A program made the translations under genes and the position numbers. The notes beneath the pieces are model-generated. The model had not been told where the DNA came from and ran no database searches. It was given only the letters and a program-made list of their open reading frames with translations. From Isoetes taiwanensis (Eukaryota; Streptophyta; Lycopodiopsida; Isoetales; Isoetaceae), in NCBI GenBank assembly GCA_021234155.1, contig JAJEKV010000032.1, positions 7,224,736 through 7,288,735 on the forward strand: a DNA stretch of 64,000 bases, written 5' to 3'. How positions within the stretch are numbered: the first letter of the stretch is position 1; the number at the start of each line of letters is the position of its first letter. Shown here piece by piece: positions 11,330 through 23,875 of this stretch.

Positions 11330-12081
11330 ATATGCTCATTAAGATTGGATAATACCACTATAAAATACCATTAAAAAAAAAAAACTCGACCATAGACCAT
11401 GTTAGCTACTACATTACAAAGATCGACCAATAAAACCATGTAAAAAACCATTAAGAAGTTTAGAATCATATTACCCTAGGAAATTAGATGTAAAACCATG
11501 TACTAACCATGTCTTCCTTAATAAAAAACCACTAGCATTCTTTCTCAACAGGAAAATGAAAAAGTCAACCACCAAACCATGTTAAAAGCCACTAACAATT
11601 TGGCAACTCATGTTAGCCTAAAAAATTACGATGAAAAACCTCAAATAAAAAGACATTGTTAAACTATGTCTACAAACATTATAGTATTTCCAGTCAAAAA
11701 CCACTAACATTTTGGCAAGCCGTGCTTGCTTAAAGAATCCAAATGAAAAATCACAAATAAAAGGACTTTGTTAAACCATATATATGAACATTGAAGTATT
11801 GCCAGTTAAAACCACTCCCAAAACCATCTACATGTATAAAAAAACTATTAAGCATTACATTCTTACTCTCAATGTTGTAAATTGCATAATTAACCACTAT
11901 GACATGCCAAACTCGTAGCAAAGACCTGGATAAAAACCTTCATCAGTCTCAATTAACCACATAAGAGTATAAACTAGCATGCAAAACCATAGTTCCATTC
12001 TAAAAACCACTATAATAGGTGGATTTTATTAAGGAAAAATATTTTTGCATGGAAAACCACTATCATAGTGGTTTTGTAGTG
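11330..12081 (-). mobile_element. CACTA-type element end with subterminal AAACCA motifs
   Basis: About 15 copies of AAACCATG or AAACCACTA-like motifs are spread over 750 bp, as in the subterminal binding-site arrays of CACTA elements. On the minus strand the segment begins with CACTACAAAACCACTATGAT, the classic CACTA terminus, at about 12081. A 23-bp palindrome (AAAACCACTA TCA TAGTGGTTTT) overlaps this end. I did not find the matching opposite terminus, so the element is probably truncated near 11190. No transposase frame is present. Confidence 0.5.
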
Positions 12082-12364
12082 GTTATCTATGATAGTTAAA
12101 TCTTTGGGTGCCTTGTGTTAGTTAGCTACAAAAACTTAGATATGGAAAAAATCTAGTAACTAGGACTGAATGTTTCCTTCCTATTCCAAATGAAAAAGAA
12201 AAAATACAAAGATCAAGACACACTTAACAAAGTAAAAACAAGAACAAAAAAAAAATAAAAATAAAATGTATTCCAGAATAAGAAACTCACCAGATCAAGT
12301 TCTCATACCTAGCCTGTGTAGGAGACCCGAAGTGATTTTTAATGCTGGCTTCAACAAGTCTAGC

Positions 12365-13840
12365 TTACATGCTGGAGTAGAACACAATTAGCCACCAATG
12401 CTTAGCTGTTGTTATCTGCTTTACGCTGTCGACGAACGCGTTGAACTGGGAATTCTTGAAAGGTTGGTCATCGTAGTGAATAAAAGCTTCGACAGGACGA
12501 TGAAGCCCAGGCCACCAATACTCTCGACTAATAAGTTCAAGAGTCTTGGCTACTCCAAAGTGTCCGGCCATAGGTGAATCATGGCAAGCCTGGAGAACCC
12601 GAAGCCTAGAAGCACTATCTGGCACATACAAGCCCATCATGGAATAGGAGCCCATCTCGAATCTCAAAACGATCATAGTCTGATCGCATTTGCTGAGAAG
12701 ATGATGCAGAGCCAAGGTATGAGAATACATCTTGAGCCAATGGATCAGAGGGCAGAGATGCTCGAACAGACTCCAACAAGGCCGTATCATGAGGCCTCTC
12801 GAACAAAGTGAGGGCCATGGAACCGATCAGGCCCTAGATTAACCTGTGATTGCTGGTCAAATGCAGGATCACCTAGCTTGGGCTCAAGGTAGGAGCAAGG
12901 CATCAGGCTTCCCTTGGAGGGATCCAGGACGGTACTTGATCACGAAATCAATCCGGAGATCTGCATGAGCAAGAACTGGCGCCATCGTGAAAGCATGCTT
13001 CAGAGTAACAAAAGCAAATTTTGCTTCCCTAGCCCATTCAAATGGCACGTCCTTAACCGTGAGGCGTGTCAAAGGAAGGGCAATCTTTGAATAATCCCAA
13101 ATGAAACGTCGATAGAAATTGGCAAACCTAAGAAAACTCTGAACATCTCAAACGGATGAAGCTGTTTGCCACTCCAGAACAGTGCTGACCTTTTCGGGAT
13201 CCATAGAGACTCCATGTGGAGTGATGCGATAGCCAAGGAACTCCACATTATCCTGCTCGAACTGACACTTCTCAAGTTTGGCATATAACCCATGCTCACG
13301 AAGCTTCTGAAGAACCTGTCGAACATGCCTCTCATGTTCTTAGAGAGTCTTAGAGTAAATAAGAATATCATCCAAATAGATAATAACAAAAGTGTCTAAG
13401 AACTCTCGAAAAACATCATTGGCTATATGCTGGAATACTACTGGAGCATTGGTAAGTCCAAACGGCATAACTGTATACTCAAAATGGCCATATCGAGTAC
13501 GAAAAGCCGTTTTCCACTCATTACCCTCCCGGATCCGAATAAGATTGTAGGCACCCCGAAGATCAATCTTCGTAAAATAATGCGCACCTTGGAGTCGCTC
13601 CAACAACTCTAGGATCAGGGGAAGCGGATACCGAATCGGCACTGTGATTTTATTAAGGTCGCGATAGCTAGAAGCAGATTCATGTGAAGCAATACGTTCC
13701 TTAAGCTCTTTATTGTCCAACTGCAACTGCTGGCATACTTGAACAAGCTGTTGGACCTGCTGTAATAAAGTCGAAACCTCCTCCATAGATATAAAATCAC
13801 CAAATATGAGCAAAAAAATGTTTAGGATCAGAGCAGGCAA
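12365..13840 (-). pseudogene. Ty3/gypsy deletion derivative: gag start fused to RT, then integrase scrap
   Basis: Read from 13840 downward, a gag-like coiled N-terminus ([20 protein letters not shown]...LKERI) runs in frame straight into the middle of reverse transcriptase ([16 protein letters not shown], then [25 protein letters not shown] and the catalytic YLDD in [11 protein letters not shown], 13375-13400). In other frames follow the RT thumb and connection (WAREAKFAFVTLKHAF), a direct jump to the end of RNase H (YRPGSLQGKPDAL, about 12890), and the integrase zinc-binding segment (HDSPMAGHFGVAKTLELI...REYWWPGL, about 12500-12600). Protease, the RNase H core and the integrase core are deleted. 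No LTR pair was recognised around it. Confidence 0.75.
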
Positions 13841-14047
13841 GAACCGATAAGGGATTCCGGTTCAAACTGTCATGAACCTACGAGAAAACAAGGAAAACAC
13901 GTAGAAAATATGCAAGAAATACGGAAGAAATATGCCAAGATCGGCAAAGAATCTGATATATGAACAGGAATCAAGAGTACAATGACACGAAGGCAAGCAG
14001 GAACGCGAGACAGATGCCTAGAAGGCTCAAGACTGGCATTGAACCGG

Positions 14048-14602
14048 CATTAGAGGAAATTTGAAATCTCATTTCATCCCCATAAGAATCCTCCAATGGA
14101 ATGGCTACCCTCTATTAACTGCAATTAATGCAGCACCAACAACTTCATTGCTGTTGTTTTTCCCCCATAACTTTTGGTCCACTTGTCAAAATGTTGCGGC
14201 GTTTGTTGCATTAGATGCGGAATGAAAAGATCTTTCTAATGATATATGGTTATGATGTATTTCAATATGGTCATATGCATTAACCTTAAAAAAATATGAT
14301 TTTTTGCTTATTTCTTATATATTTATATCGTAAAAGATGTATGAATGGGTTATCACTGGATAGATCTTGTTAGGACGAACCCATTGCTACAAAAAGTTTT
14401 TGAATCGGAGTTCTGGATCAAAAGTTATAATGAAAAAATGATACTACAGAAGTTAGTTGCAGCTGCATTAATTACAGACTGCCACATAATACTGGAATGA
14501 GATATACTGGAGCTCTTCTCTTATTGGATAGTTTAAAAAGCTGACATGGCATTTTAAGCATCCCTTAATGGGACAAAATGTGATCTCATTTTTCCTCTAA
14601 TG
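14048..14602. mobile_element. MITE-like element with ~38-bp imperfect terminal inverted repeats
   Basis: The left end (CATTAGAGGAAATTTGAAAT...CCCCATAAG) is the reverse complement of the right end (CTTAATGGGACAAAATGTGA...CCTCTAATG) with a few mismatches. The 555-bp interior has no coding frame. A clear target-site duplication is not visible, so the superfamily is open. It lies between the gypsy relic and the LINE. Confidence 0.6.
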
Positions 14603-14844
14603 AATTGTTCGACAAGAAGGAGGTGCCTCCTTATATATCTAGGCCAACGGTCAGGATCGTGCCACTCCAATGGATGAGATCGCGCCAAGTGTCGCGCATG
14701 CATTTAGTTTCTAGAATATTCTAGAACCTCCTGGAGATACTTCCACCTATGAGGAAGACGTGAAGGAATCTTTTTAATAAATATTGGTAGTTTAAAGTCC
14801 TAGAGGACTCTACAGATGGCATTGAAAAAGACTTCACAAGACTT

Positions 14845-15540
14845 TTGAATTCACAAGGAAAAGGTAAAGGAAACTTACAGGATAAGGCTCAGATGCCACA
14901 ACAGACTCAAGAAACTGGATTATCCAACTCAATCAACCCTCCTCCGGTCAAACCCTTTGTGGCTGACCAAATCTTTGTTGATCTCTCAGTTGATCCCACC
15001 TCCAATCATACCTCTATCAGCCTTGTTGCCCCCTCATTGACCCCCCTCCCCCAACATACCCCTTTGCCTGTTCTCTATGATAAATATGGAAAGTCTATTG
15101 TGGACCTTATGAGCAGGATTGTTTCTGAAGCAGTGGATGCAAATTGTCTTCTATTGAAGGTTGCCTCCCCCAAGGCCAACAAGCGTGCTGATGAGGTGGA
15201 TGTTGAGCGAATCCAGGTAAGCGATCACTCCCCTGTTTGTCATAGTCCACAGCTCGATTCCCAGACAATCCAAAGGCGTGATCAGCTCTACACAAGAAGA
15301 CCTTGGTTCTGATGCTGATTGTGACTGTGTTAAATCAACCTACCAGGACACTGAGAAACATAGCATTGAACTTGGACTTCAAGCTCTGCAACTGAACCTT
15401 GACACTATGGATATTGCCTCTGAACCAAGTCAACTTGATCTAATTGTTTCTGATTCAGAGGAGGACTTAAGCTGTAGCCCCCTATATGATATCTCCAACA
15501 CCTCCCTCCGATCTTTCAAAAAAAAGAATGAAAGGTAGGG
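14845..15540 (+). pseudogene. LINE ORF1 C-terminal tail
   Basis: Two overlapping frames (14845-15312 and 15278-15538) give a Pro/Ser-rich, low-complexity segment followed by an acidic stretch (VSDSEEDLSCSPLYD). It occupies the place of the tail between the zinc knuckle and the endonuclease ORF in the second LINE. No folded domain is visible. A one- or two-base slip near 15290 separates the frames. Confidence 0.5.
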
Positions 15541-15676
15541 CCCCATCTAAATCCCCTCTGAACAGTGAGAATGTACCCCATATCTATAACACTCGAAGTA
15601 AGGCCTCACCTCATGGTCTAAGGAAACTCAATTACTAAGTCCCTCCCCTTCATTCTTTCCTGCGCCCCCCCTGTCG

Positions 15677-16446
15677 ATGAGGATCTTAACCTGGAACTTG
15701 AGGGGCATCAAAGGGCCTACTAAAAGAAGGCGTTTTATTGCCTCTGTGAGAGATTTCAGGGCGGATTTATCATGATTCAAGAGCACAAACTCCCCAAATT
15801 TGATTTAGCAAATCTGGGGGAATGGATCCGACCTGGCATGGCCTCTTGTTATATCCCTGCAGATGGCACCAAAGGGGGGATTACCACCTTCTGATATAAC
15901 CAGAAACTGATTGGTACTTACATCAGTCCCTCCAATAGATGGCTTTGTGTTACCTTTCACATTAAGGACTGCTAAGTTGCTTTCATAAACATCTATGCCT
16001 CAACTGACCCCTATGAAAGAGAGCCTATGTGGACTGAAATTAACAATTGGATGAGCCAGCAACAGTACATTGAGAATTGGGTGGTCACTGGTGACTTTAA
16101 TAATACCCCTCATAGTGACATGAAACTTGGTAACAAAATTAACATGTCCAAAAATGAAAGATACTCTTGGGATAAGTGGTTGACTAGCCAAGATCTTATA
16201 TATATCCCCTCCTCAAACACCAAATTCTCTTGGAGCAATAAGAGAAAGGGAGACCAGAGGACTTTCTGCATGCTGGATAGATTTTACATCCACAACTCTG
16301 CCAATTGGTTGGACAATTGCATAGTTATTGGAGATATTGCTAGTACCATCTCTGATCATCAGCCCCACTTTCTTGACACCAAGGATCTGAAACCTGGTCC
16401 CAGGGGTAAGAACACCCCCTTTAAGTTCAATACTTCCTCCAAATGA
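15677..16446 (+). pseudogene. LINE ORF2 start: AP endonuclease
   Basis: ORF2 begins with MRILTWNLRGIKGPTKRRRF (15677), the endonuclease N-terminus with the Asn of WNLRG. The catalytic-Glu region IQEHKLP follows in a shifted frame (about 15772), and GGITTF continues to 15893. From 16027 the frame is open: WVVTGDFNNTP (GDFN motif), NTKFSWSNKRKGDQRTFCMLDRF, and ISDHQPHFL (terminal SDH motif). A stop in the first frame near 15768 and further shifts break it. Confidence 0.85.
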
Positions 16447-16732
16447 AAGCCTTTTGTCAAGAATTTACCTCTTTCTATCTGTCCTTACCCAAAATTGGTC
16501 AACACCAATCTATGAGGAGCTTCAATGACAAGATGCAGAAAGTCAAAACCTGGATTAAGCAGTGGGGCAAGGATTTAGCCTAGAAAAAGAAAGCTATTAA
16601 GATAAGCCTTCTGGAATAGATTAAAGACATCAGATCTTTATTTGAAAATAATCCCAATGATGACTCTCTTCACTTGAAAGAAGAGCAGCTGGAAATTCAG
16701 ATCAAGACTTTAGAAGAACACCAAGTTAAGGC

Positions 16733-18160
16733 ATGGCCCTCAGAAGTAAAGTCAAGCTGTATAATCAGCTAGACCAGGAGAGCTCTAAAATGTTTTTCAG
16801 AGTTGCCAAGAATAGATTGGTTAATAATTCTATTACTCAATTGGAATCAGACCAAGGATCCATTCACACAGATGAAAGAGAAATTGCCTCAGCTTTTCTT
16901 AAATTCTACACTAACCTGTTTAGGGATGAGATGGTTGAGGACAACAAAATCCAAGAAGTTTTTGATATTGTTGGCCCCCCCAATGAAGTGATGGAAGATG
17001 ATTGGATTGAGGTCCCTGACATCCCCAAAATCTTTGAAACTTTAAAGAAGATGAAGCATGGGAAGAGTCCTGTATTGATGGCTTTCAACCAGAATTTTTT
17101 GTGGAATTTTGGCCTATAATGAAGGAGGACATTGTCCACTTTATCCAAGAGGTCTAGAGAGCCAGGACAATATACCCCACCTTCAATGTTGGTGTAATCT
17201 CTCTCATTCCTAAGACTGATTCCCCCACTAAAACCAATGAGTGGCCCCCTATTTCTCTGACCACCACTCTTTACAAATTAGTGGCTAAAATTATAGCTAG
17301 AAGGATAGTGGTCAATCTCCAAAACAAAGTGGATGCTTGTCAATCTGCCTTCTTACCTAACAAGTCTATTCTTGACAACTATATTGCTGCTAATGAGGCC
17401 CTGCATTGGAATAGATTGACCAAACAAAATTGTATTCTTCTTAAGCTAGACTTTAGAAGGGCCTATGATTGCACCTCCTGGAAATTTCTGGAAAAATCTC
17501 TTGTTCATATTGGTATTCACCCTTACCTTATTAAGCTTATTATAGGGTTGAACCAAAAGGCTACTTCCTGTATCCTTATCAATGGAACTCCCATGGATTT
17601 CTTTCCCATTCAGAGGGGGGGTAAGACAAGGTTGCCCCCTGGCCCCCTACCTTTTCATAATTGCTGCAGAAATGCTCACTAAGATGATCCTCTCCTACCA
17701 AGAAAAGGGTCTGCTCTAAGTTCTTCAAATGCCTGATTCTAATAAACAACTTTCTATCCTCCAATATACTGATGATACCGTCATCATGATTAAAGCTGAT
17801 AATAGCAATCTGGACAATTTTATGGACTGCATTACCAAATTTGGTGCTGCTTCAGGAGTCCATTTGAATTATACCAAGTGCTCCATTCTTACTGATGGCT
17901 CCTACCCTGACCTTAATACTCATGGTATCAAATTTGTCCCTAATGGCCAGTATTTGACTTTATTGGGGCTTCCCCTTGCAGTTCATATGACTCACAAGAT
18001 TGCTTGGCAGCCTTTGATTAATGGGATCCGGAAAAACTCCTTCTCCGCAAAGGATCCCTCTCTCTTGCTGGGAGAATTCTGATTGCTAACTCTGTGCTTG
18101 CAAGCAGTCATGTTTACTTCTCCTCTGCTCTGACAAGACTCTATGTTCGAATTCAAAGCT
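16733..18160 (+). pseudogene. LINE ORF2 reverse transcriptase
   Basis: Motifs appear in order over several frames: a GKSP loop (about 17075), LTTTLYKLVAKIIARRI, LLKLDFRRAYDCTSW (first catalytic Asp, about 17450), IQRGG near 17610 with a frame change, and QYTDDTVIM (17762-17788). The last is the catalytic box with Thr replacing the usual Ala of YADD; both Asp are kept. The copy is interrupted by a frameshift after RGG and ends within the thumb. Confidence 0.85.
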
Positions 18161-20658
18161 CCTGCAAGTAAAAACCTTAAGCGAAACTTACACAAGAAAG
18201 CATGTACATCACAAAGAAGAAAGAAACTTATGGACGAGGGTCACTTGAGGGCAACACATACAAAGCACTGTTGTTCTCAACGTTGTTTGCTTAAGATTGG
18301 ACTAAAGGAATTGAGGTTGATTCGTGATAGTTACAGTTCAATGACTCTGCTAGACCAAAGGAGCTACTTAGCCTTCAATATTAGGCCAGATTATGGTGAA
18401 ATGTTTACTTACACAGCTGGTGGCCACACCGTCTGTCAAACAGCCTTTAAATTGATTCATGCTTTAAGCAGCAGACGACTTGACCGCCTAAAGAAAAAGC
18501 TTGACAAGAATCCAAGCATTAATGACTACTGCCATTCAGGAAGTATATCCAGAATTCATGCCCTTCAATGTGTTTCCTGGATGGAAGGTTTCTTTAAGGA
18601 GTCATGCGAGAAACTCCCTAACAACCCTATGTACCACTTGAGTGACAACTTCACGAAACGTGAAGTCTACAATAATTATAAGGATATGTGTGTTGAGGTT
18701 GGAGAATGCCATGTATGGTACTCTTACTTCACTGTGCCGTGGAAAAAAGAGTTTTCTCGCGTGTCCATTCCTAGAAAGCACCGGATGTCTGTTTGTGCTA
18801 CATGCTCTGAATTAAAAGCTCAGAGACAAAATGCAAGGACACTTCACACTAAAAGTAAGCTTCCACAATGTGTTCTTGCCTAGTTCTACTTAACAGTGGG
18901 TTCTTTCCTGAACATATTTTCATTTCAGATGCATTGAAAGAGAAACTGAACAAGCACAGAGAACAACAATCTTTGGAAAGGAGAAAATTGACAAAACATA
19001 GGAAGAAAGCACTGGAACAACCACTCAACTACATATCCGTTGTTATTGATGGAATGGACCAGAAGAAGACCACCCTACCACATTTTGTCAATGTGCCTAA
19101 GGATGCTCCTGAAGAAGATTTTATACACCTGCATGTCGTTGGTGCCATGATATTTAATGGAAAACTATCTTGTAAGGCGTTTTTGAACTATCCAAACATT
19201 CATGCTGATCCAAATCTCACTATCACAATATTAAATAAGATTCTTTGCAGTCTAGAACATATACCACCGGTTCTATATCTTCAGCTAGACAACACGACAA
19301 GAGAAAATAAGAATCATGCATTGTTTTTTTACTGTGCTATGCTAGTTGAGAAATAAATCTTCAAGAAGGTGAAGATTGGTTTCCTGCTTGTTGGTCATAC
19401 ACACGATCAAATTGATCAGATGTTCAGTAGGTTCTCTAAACGTCTTGCTCGAAAAAAAACTCTCAGCCTACCAGCAATGATTGAGGTTATCCAAGATTCC
19501 TACAATCCTCGTCCAGACATCGAGTTATTAGAATAAACTTATGATTTCAAGGAATGGATTTTTCGGAGAGATCAATTGGGTCACTGTGCTATTGATCCCT
19601 TGAGAAACATTACATTTCAGCATCAGATCAAATTCTCACTTGTAGATGGCAAGGCTATCTTACAAGGAAAGAAATATGCCACATCCTTGCAGTGGCAGCC
19701 AGCAGCTGGTATTCAATTCATTCGCACCATCCTCAATACTAGTTCTATGCTCTCTGCAGAGCAAATGCCTCTAAAAAGCTTGAAAGAAAACACAAAGAGG
19801 AAAAAGGAGGGAAGAGCATTTGACTCAAACAAATTATTGGATTATATTGAGACAAGTATTCAGTCATGCTCTAACCACTTTGGGGAGGCAGATGCTTTAT
19901 GGTGGCCTCAGTTTTTTTCTCAGCAACGTGACATGTTACAAGCTTCATTACAAGGTCAAAGACCAGTTACATTCAACTGGCCGTCTAAGCAAACTCTCCC
20001 TATGCAAGTTGAGAATCAAGGAGAACATGTAGAGATAATGGCTAGCTCAGATGAAGATGACAGAGTCATGTACACTGGCCCCAGACACACGGCACAACAA
20101 GTTGCTCGGGTATCTGGTTCAGTCTCAGAGATTCAGAAAGGAATGCTCATAGCTGTCCCAGCTGATAATGATGAATCTGGGAAGCCATTCTGGCTAGCTA
20201 AAATACTGGAGGTAACAAGAGAGGATGGAACTCCCACTCAATTAAAAGTGCACTGGATGAGAACAAATGCTGCCAATGCTTTCAGTGGGAGTTATACTTT
20301 GGAGATGGTAAAAACAGGAGTGGGAAAGAGAGCAAAGTCCAAAGCAAACACTGCTGTCATAGATCTAGCTGAAGTAAAGGTCCTTGCATATGACTTTGTT
20401 CTGACTGCTGCTAATAAGTTACGTATGGTCACTCAAACTTTAATAAGGTCGGCATGTGGATTAGACAAACAACCTAGAAAGGTGACAAAAAAAGATGATG
20501 ATGAAGACTCACTTGTAGATAGTGAGGAAGAAGATCGTTCGAGTACATCCAGTTTTGAGAGTGAAGGTGAGGATGAAGGCTCAAGTGATCAGGGATTAAA
20601 TGAGTCTGAGGATGACGTGCATCCTGATATTGCTGCAAGATGTAAGTTTGTCCGATGA
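18143..20658 (+). pseudogene. DUF7869-type transposase-like gene, one intron, two nonsense codons
   Basis: Exon 1 (18143-18854) has a Cys motif (HCCSQRCL) and a later CATCSEL pair. The GT..AG intron is 18855-18928 (GTAAGC, TTTCATTTCAG), phase 1 on both sides. Exon 2 starts NALKEKLNKHREQQ and holds an RNase-H-like arrangement: VVIDGMDQKK (Asp at 19048), LQLDNTTRENKN (Asp at 19288), and VGHTHDQIDQMFSRFS (about 19393-19440). These are the signature blocks of the family I know as DUF7869. In-frame TAA codons at 19354 and 19534 are the only lesions. Residues encoded at 20140-20440 form a small beta-rich, BAH/Tudor-like module (KPFWLAKILEV...LKVHWM), followed by an acidic tail. The Met at 18143 is the first in frame; the 5' end may be incomplete because it abuts the broken LINE. 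Confidence 0.65.
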
Positions 20659-21060
20659 CTCGAACATGTACAGAACAGAAAGTGCAGGTGATGAGGGTTT
20701 GTCAAAATGTCCTATATTTTTGACAATTTTGTTCATAATTTTGTAAAATTTTCACAAGCTTTGAATATATCACTTCTTTGTCACTCTACTACCCTTGCTA
20801 TTTTTTTTATTGCCCCTTTTTTGCTACACTTTATATAAGTAACTATTTTTTGTTCTAAATTAGGAGGATGAAAATAGCTATTAAATATTTTTGCATAGAA
20901 GTTATGTTCAATCAACCCCTCGAAAAGGGTACCTAAATTAGCTAAATTGTCACACCTGTCACGAACAAACCTTAAAAATGGATTTTTTTAAAGGGAATTT
21001 TAGGGAATCTTTCAAAGATTCCTTTTGAAATGCGTTTGGAGCAAATAAGTATGTTTCAAT
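20659..21060. other. No gene; AT-rich 3' flank
   Basis: AT-rich sequence after the transposase-like gene. A short inverted repeat (GGGAATCTTTCAAAGATTCC at about 21004-21023) is visible. No terminal repeat of a transposon could be assigned. Confidence 0.5.
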
Positions 21061-21990
21061 TTAAACTTTGTTGAAAGGCTCCTGCAAGAGATCCTATGCA
21101 TTCACAGCAGCAGGACCAGATGGAGATATGCAACTATAGCATCGAAGTCTTGGTCACATCAACCAAGATAGGTTGAAGGGTAACAGGTATGAATGTTTGT
21201 GTAGTAGGAAATCTTGGATTATGTGAAGGATGCATCCGAGTAAATATCAATTGTAAAGGTAGGGATTAGGGCCACAAAGTTACTCCAATTGGTACATATA
21301 AATTTGAATGGCATCATGCCCGTAAAATCTTTTGGAAATGCTCAATACTTTCCAGTAGTTGTGGATGATTTTTTAAGAAAAATATTTGTGTTTATTGTTA
21401 AAATAAAAAGCGATATATTAGCCACATTCAGAGAATGGATGAGACATTGAAAGGGGGACTGGAAAAACCCTCGCAGTGATAATGGCACAGAGTTTGTATC
21501 TCAGGAGTTTACAAACCCATATGAGCGGTTCTAGAATCGCGCGACAGAGAATTACAACTCTGAAGGAGTGTGCATTGAGCATGCTAAGTGGGCTAAGATG
21601 TTAGACTATTTTTGGGAAGAAGCTATTCTTATTGCATGTTACATTCAAAACAAAGCTCCAACAGTGACATTCAAAGGACAAACACCAGAAGAAGCTTCGA
21701 GTGGCATCAAACCAAATGATGAAAACGTGAAAGTATTTAGGTATACTACTTTTGTTTTTGTTCCCAAAGATATTCGAAAGAGTAAACTGGCAGCCAAATC
21801 ACGTAGAAACCATCATTTATTTAAATTGGAATTACATCTGTTTGAAAAGCACACCACTTTTGCAAACCCCTTTTTGAATATAGCATTGTGGTGTTTGATA
21901 TGCTGCTATGCAAAAATACAAATTTTTAATATATTTGTAGGTGTTTTAGATATTACTTTGATTATTGGGAGGGAAGAGATGTTTGATTAG
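21061..21990 (+). pseudogene. Ty1/copia pre-integrase and integrase remnant, copy 2
   Basis: In broken frames: LGHINQDRLKG (pre-integrase region, about 21140), FPVVVDDFLRKIFVFIVKIK (core, first Asp, about 21350-21400), RSDNGTEFVSQEF (second Asp, about 21472-21510), then the open frame 21568-21990 with CIEHAKWAKMLDYFWEEAIL, YIQNKAPTV, TPEEASSGIKP and VPKDIRKSKL. This covers most of the copia integrase. The shared segment with 7415 starts only at FWEEAI (21609), so the upstream part is private to this copy. No reverse transcriptase or LTR was found. Confidence 0.8.
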
Positions 21991-23304
21991 CATTTATATA
22001 GACAAAGATACATTAATATATACAAAATAGTTTTCACATTATATTGACTTGATATAAGGATTATATCATGAAAGGACGAATCCCTCTTTTGTCAAATAAG
22101 ACTGAAGATAAAGATCCATGTCCTCAGTCCTATCCAGTTTTGGATGCACTTTGACTACATCTGCTACTATTATACTAGCAGCCAACCCAATCATGATTAG
22201 CATGAATAGTACTAGAAACTCATCCCTTGAGTAATCTTGTATTGGTGGATTCAAAGCCTGAACTTGATTATTGGCACACTTAAGAGCATCATCATCTACT
22301 ATTATGATGTCATCTTTCTTTTAAATGCCAAGCTGATGCATCATAATACCCAGATATTTAATGAAGGCTGGTTTTCCATCCATCCACCACTTTGAAAGCC
22401 CTTTAACTTCTTCGAATATGTCTCAAGTTTGTACATATACTATTGGAGGTGTGTGGAAATAGTGAATAAGATTCAGCTTCTAATGAAGCTAATGGTTGCA
22501 ACTGATAAATGGAATAGAAAGAGTGGGCATTAATTAGATTCGTTGTATTCACTACACATACAATAAATGCGAAGGACACCTACGAGTTGGAGACCTTATT
22601 CGTTGCATTTGCTTGTGTTCTTCTTGATTCAAGATTGTTTTACTAATACATACAAGGATCCTCACACGTAGATGAGAACTATATAGTAGGAGATTACTTG
22701 TAGCAAGCCAATCAGACATCTTCATACCGAGACGCCTCCTTCATTAAAGACTTGGCGCCCCCCTTCAGCATCTGAATTGATCTCAAGCGTCCAAGTGATT
22801 TACCTTTTGAATCCTCCCCCTTCCTCAAGGTCTTGAAAATTGTAATAATGGCATAATCATCTTCTATCCTGGAGGTTCTCAACAAATGAGATGAAATAAG
22901 TCCTGCATCATCACACTAATGGGCAAATGTACAAACGTACAGTTTCTCAACGATCTATTACTATTAAAATTTCCCCCCTCTCATATATACTACCATGATC
23001 CCAGAAGACTCGCATATTCCAATGACTTAGTATAGCGCTCCCTTAGGTCCCTATATCCTAACTACTACCCTTACACAAATATACTAACTTGATAATTAAT
23101 ATGGCCTCATGGGCGGTGTTTAGAACATGACTTGACTATGATAGAGCCACTTATACGTATACATATGAGGGAGAAATGCCACAATTGTCCATCCATTATG
23201 CTGGCAAAAGCTTTTTACGGATTTTTTTTTTTTTGGAATCCAACAGAGATTGATATATCTTAATACAATAGATATTTCCATCAAACAGATATTTATATAT
23301 CTTA
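21609..23304. repeat. Segmental duplication copy 2, part a (partner 7415-9087)
   Basis: Collinear with 7415-9087 at high similarity, including both minus-strand short frames and the GATATATCTTA motifs. It ends at the Harbinger insertion. Parts b (30248-30379) and c (36540-36768) continue the alignment beyond the inserted elements. Confidence 0.9.
22066..22254 (-). pseudogene. Unknown short frame, second copy
   Basis: Counterpart of 7855-8049: the same start (MNPPIQDYSRDEFLVLF), the same hydrophobic stretch and a diverged C-terminus (SYLTKEGFVLS). The frame is retained although the surrounding DNA has indels. Family unknown. Confidence 0.25.
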
Positions 23305-23875
23305 GGGTGCCTTCGCACCCGCGGTTAGGTTAAGGTTAAGTTAATTTTGACCTTTAAGTTAAGTTAGCGTTAACTGGATCCTGCCTTCAGACCAAACTTA
23401 GTTAAGGATTCCCGTTAAAATTAACCTAACGACAGTTCCATGAAATGCATTCGCACATACCCAATTTAAGTTATCCTTTAAATTAATATAAAGACAACAT
23501 GTTCATACATGCCTCGTTAAGTTACCTTAAGTTATCATTAAAATGGCCTTAACTGACCTTAAAGTGACCTCTTAAGGTCACTTTAACTTTTAGTGTATTT
23601 TTTGGATTGGGTTAATATTGTGTTAATTTTACTAACCTTTTTTTTTTTTTTTTGAGGTTAAGGCAGCTTTGATATTACATGCAAAAGAGAGTTTACATGA
23701 ATATGTACAGCAGTTGCAAAGGAAAAAATAAACCTTTATAATGCTTACTCATCCCAAAAAAGGATGGGAGTGAAAAAGAGCACAGCTAGATAGGCAAAAT
23801 TAGCTGTACCATAAAATTATGAAAAAACACCAATAGATCTGTGATTGTTCAGATAAAAACAGTTCGGCCATTTCT

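Larger units (their letters stand above)
14845..18140 (+). mobile_element. L1-type LINE, truncated at both ends
   Basis: Contains the C-terminal tail of ORF1, then an apurinic endonuclease and reverse transcriptase in the order typical of plant L1 elements. The DUF4283 and zinc-knuckle part of ORF1 is missing (5' truncation). The 3' end stops within the RT thumb region at SSALTRLYV (about 18150), where the DUF7869-type gene begins; the zinc-binding C-terminus and poly(A) are absent. It is related to, but clearly diverged from, the LINE at 23.6-29.9 kb. Confidence 0.85.
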
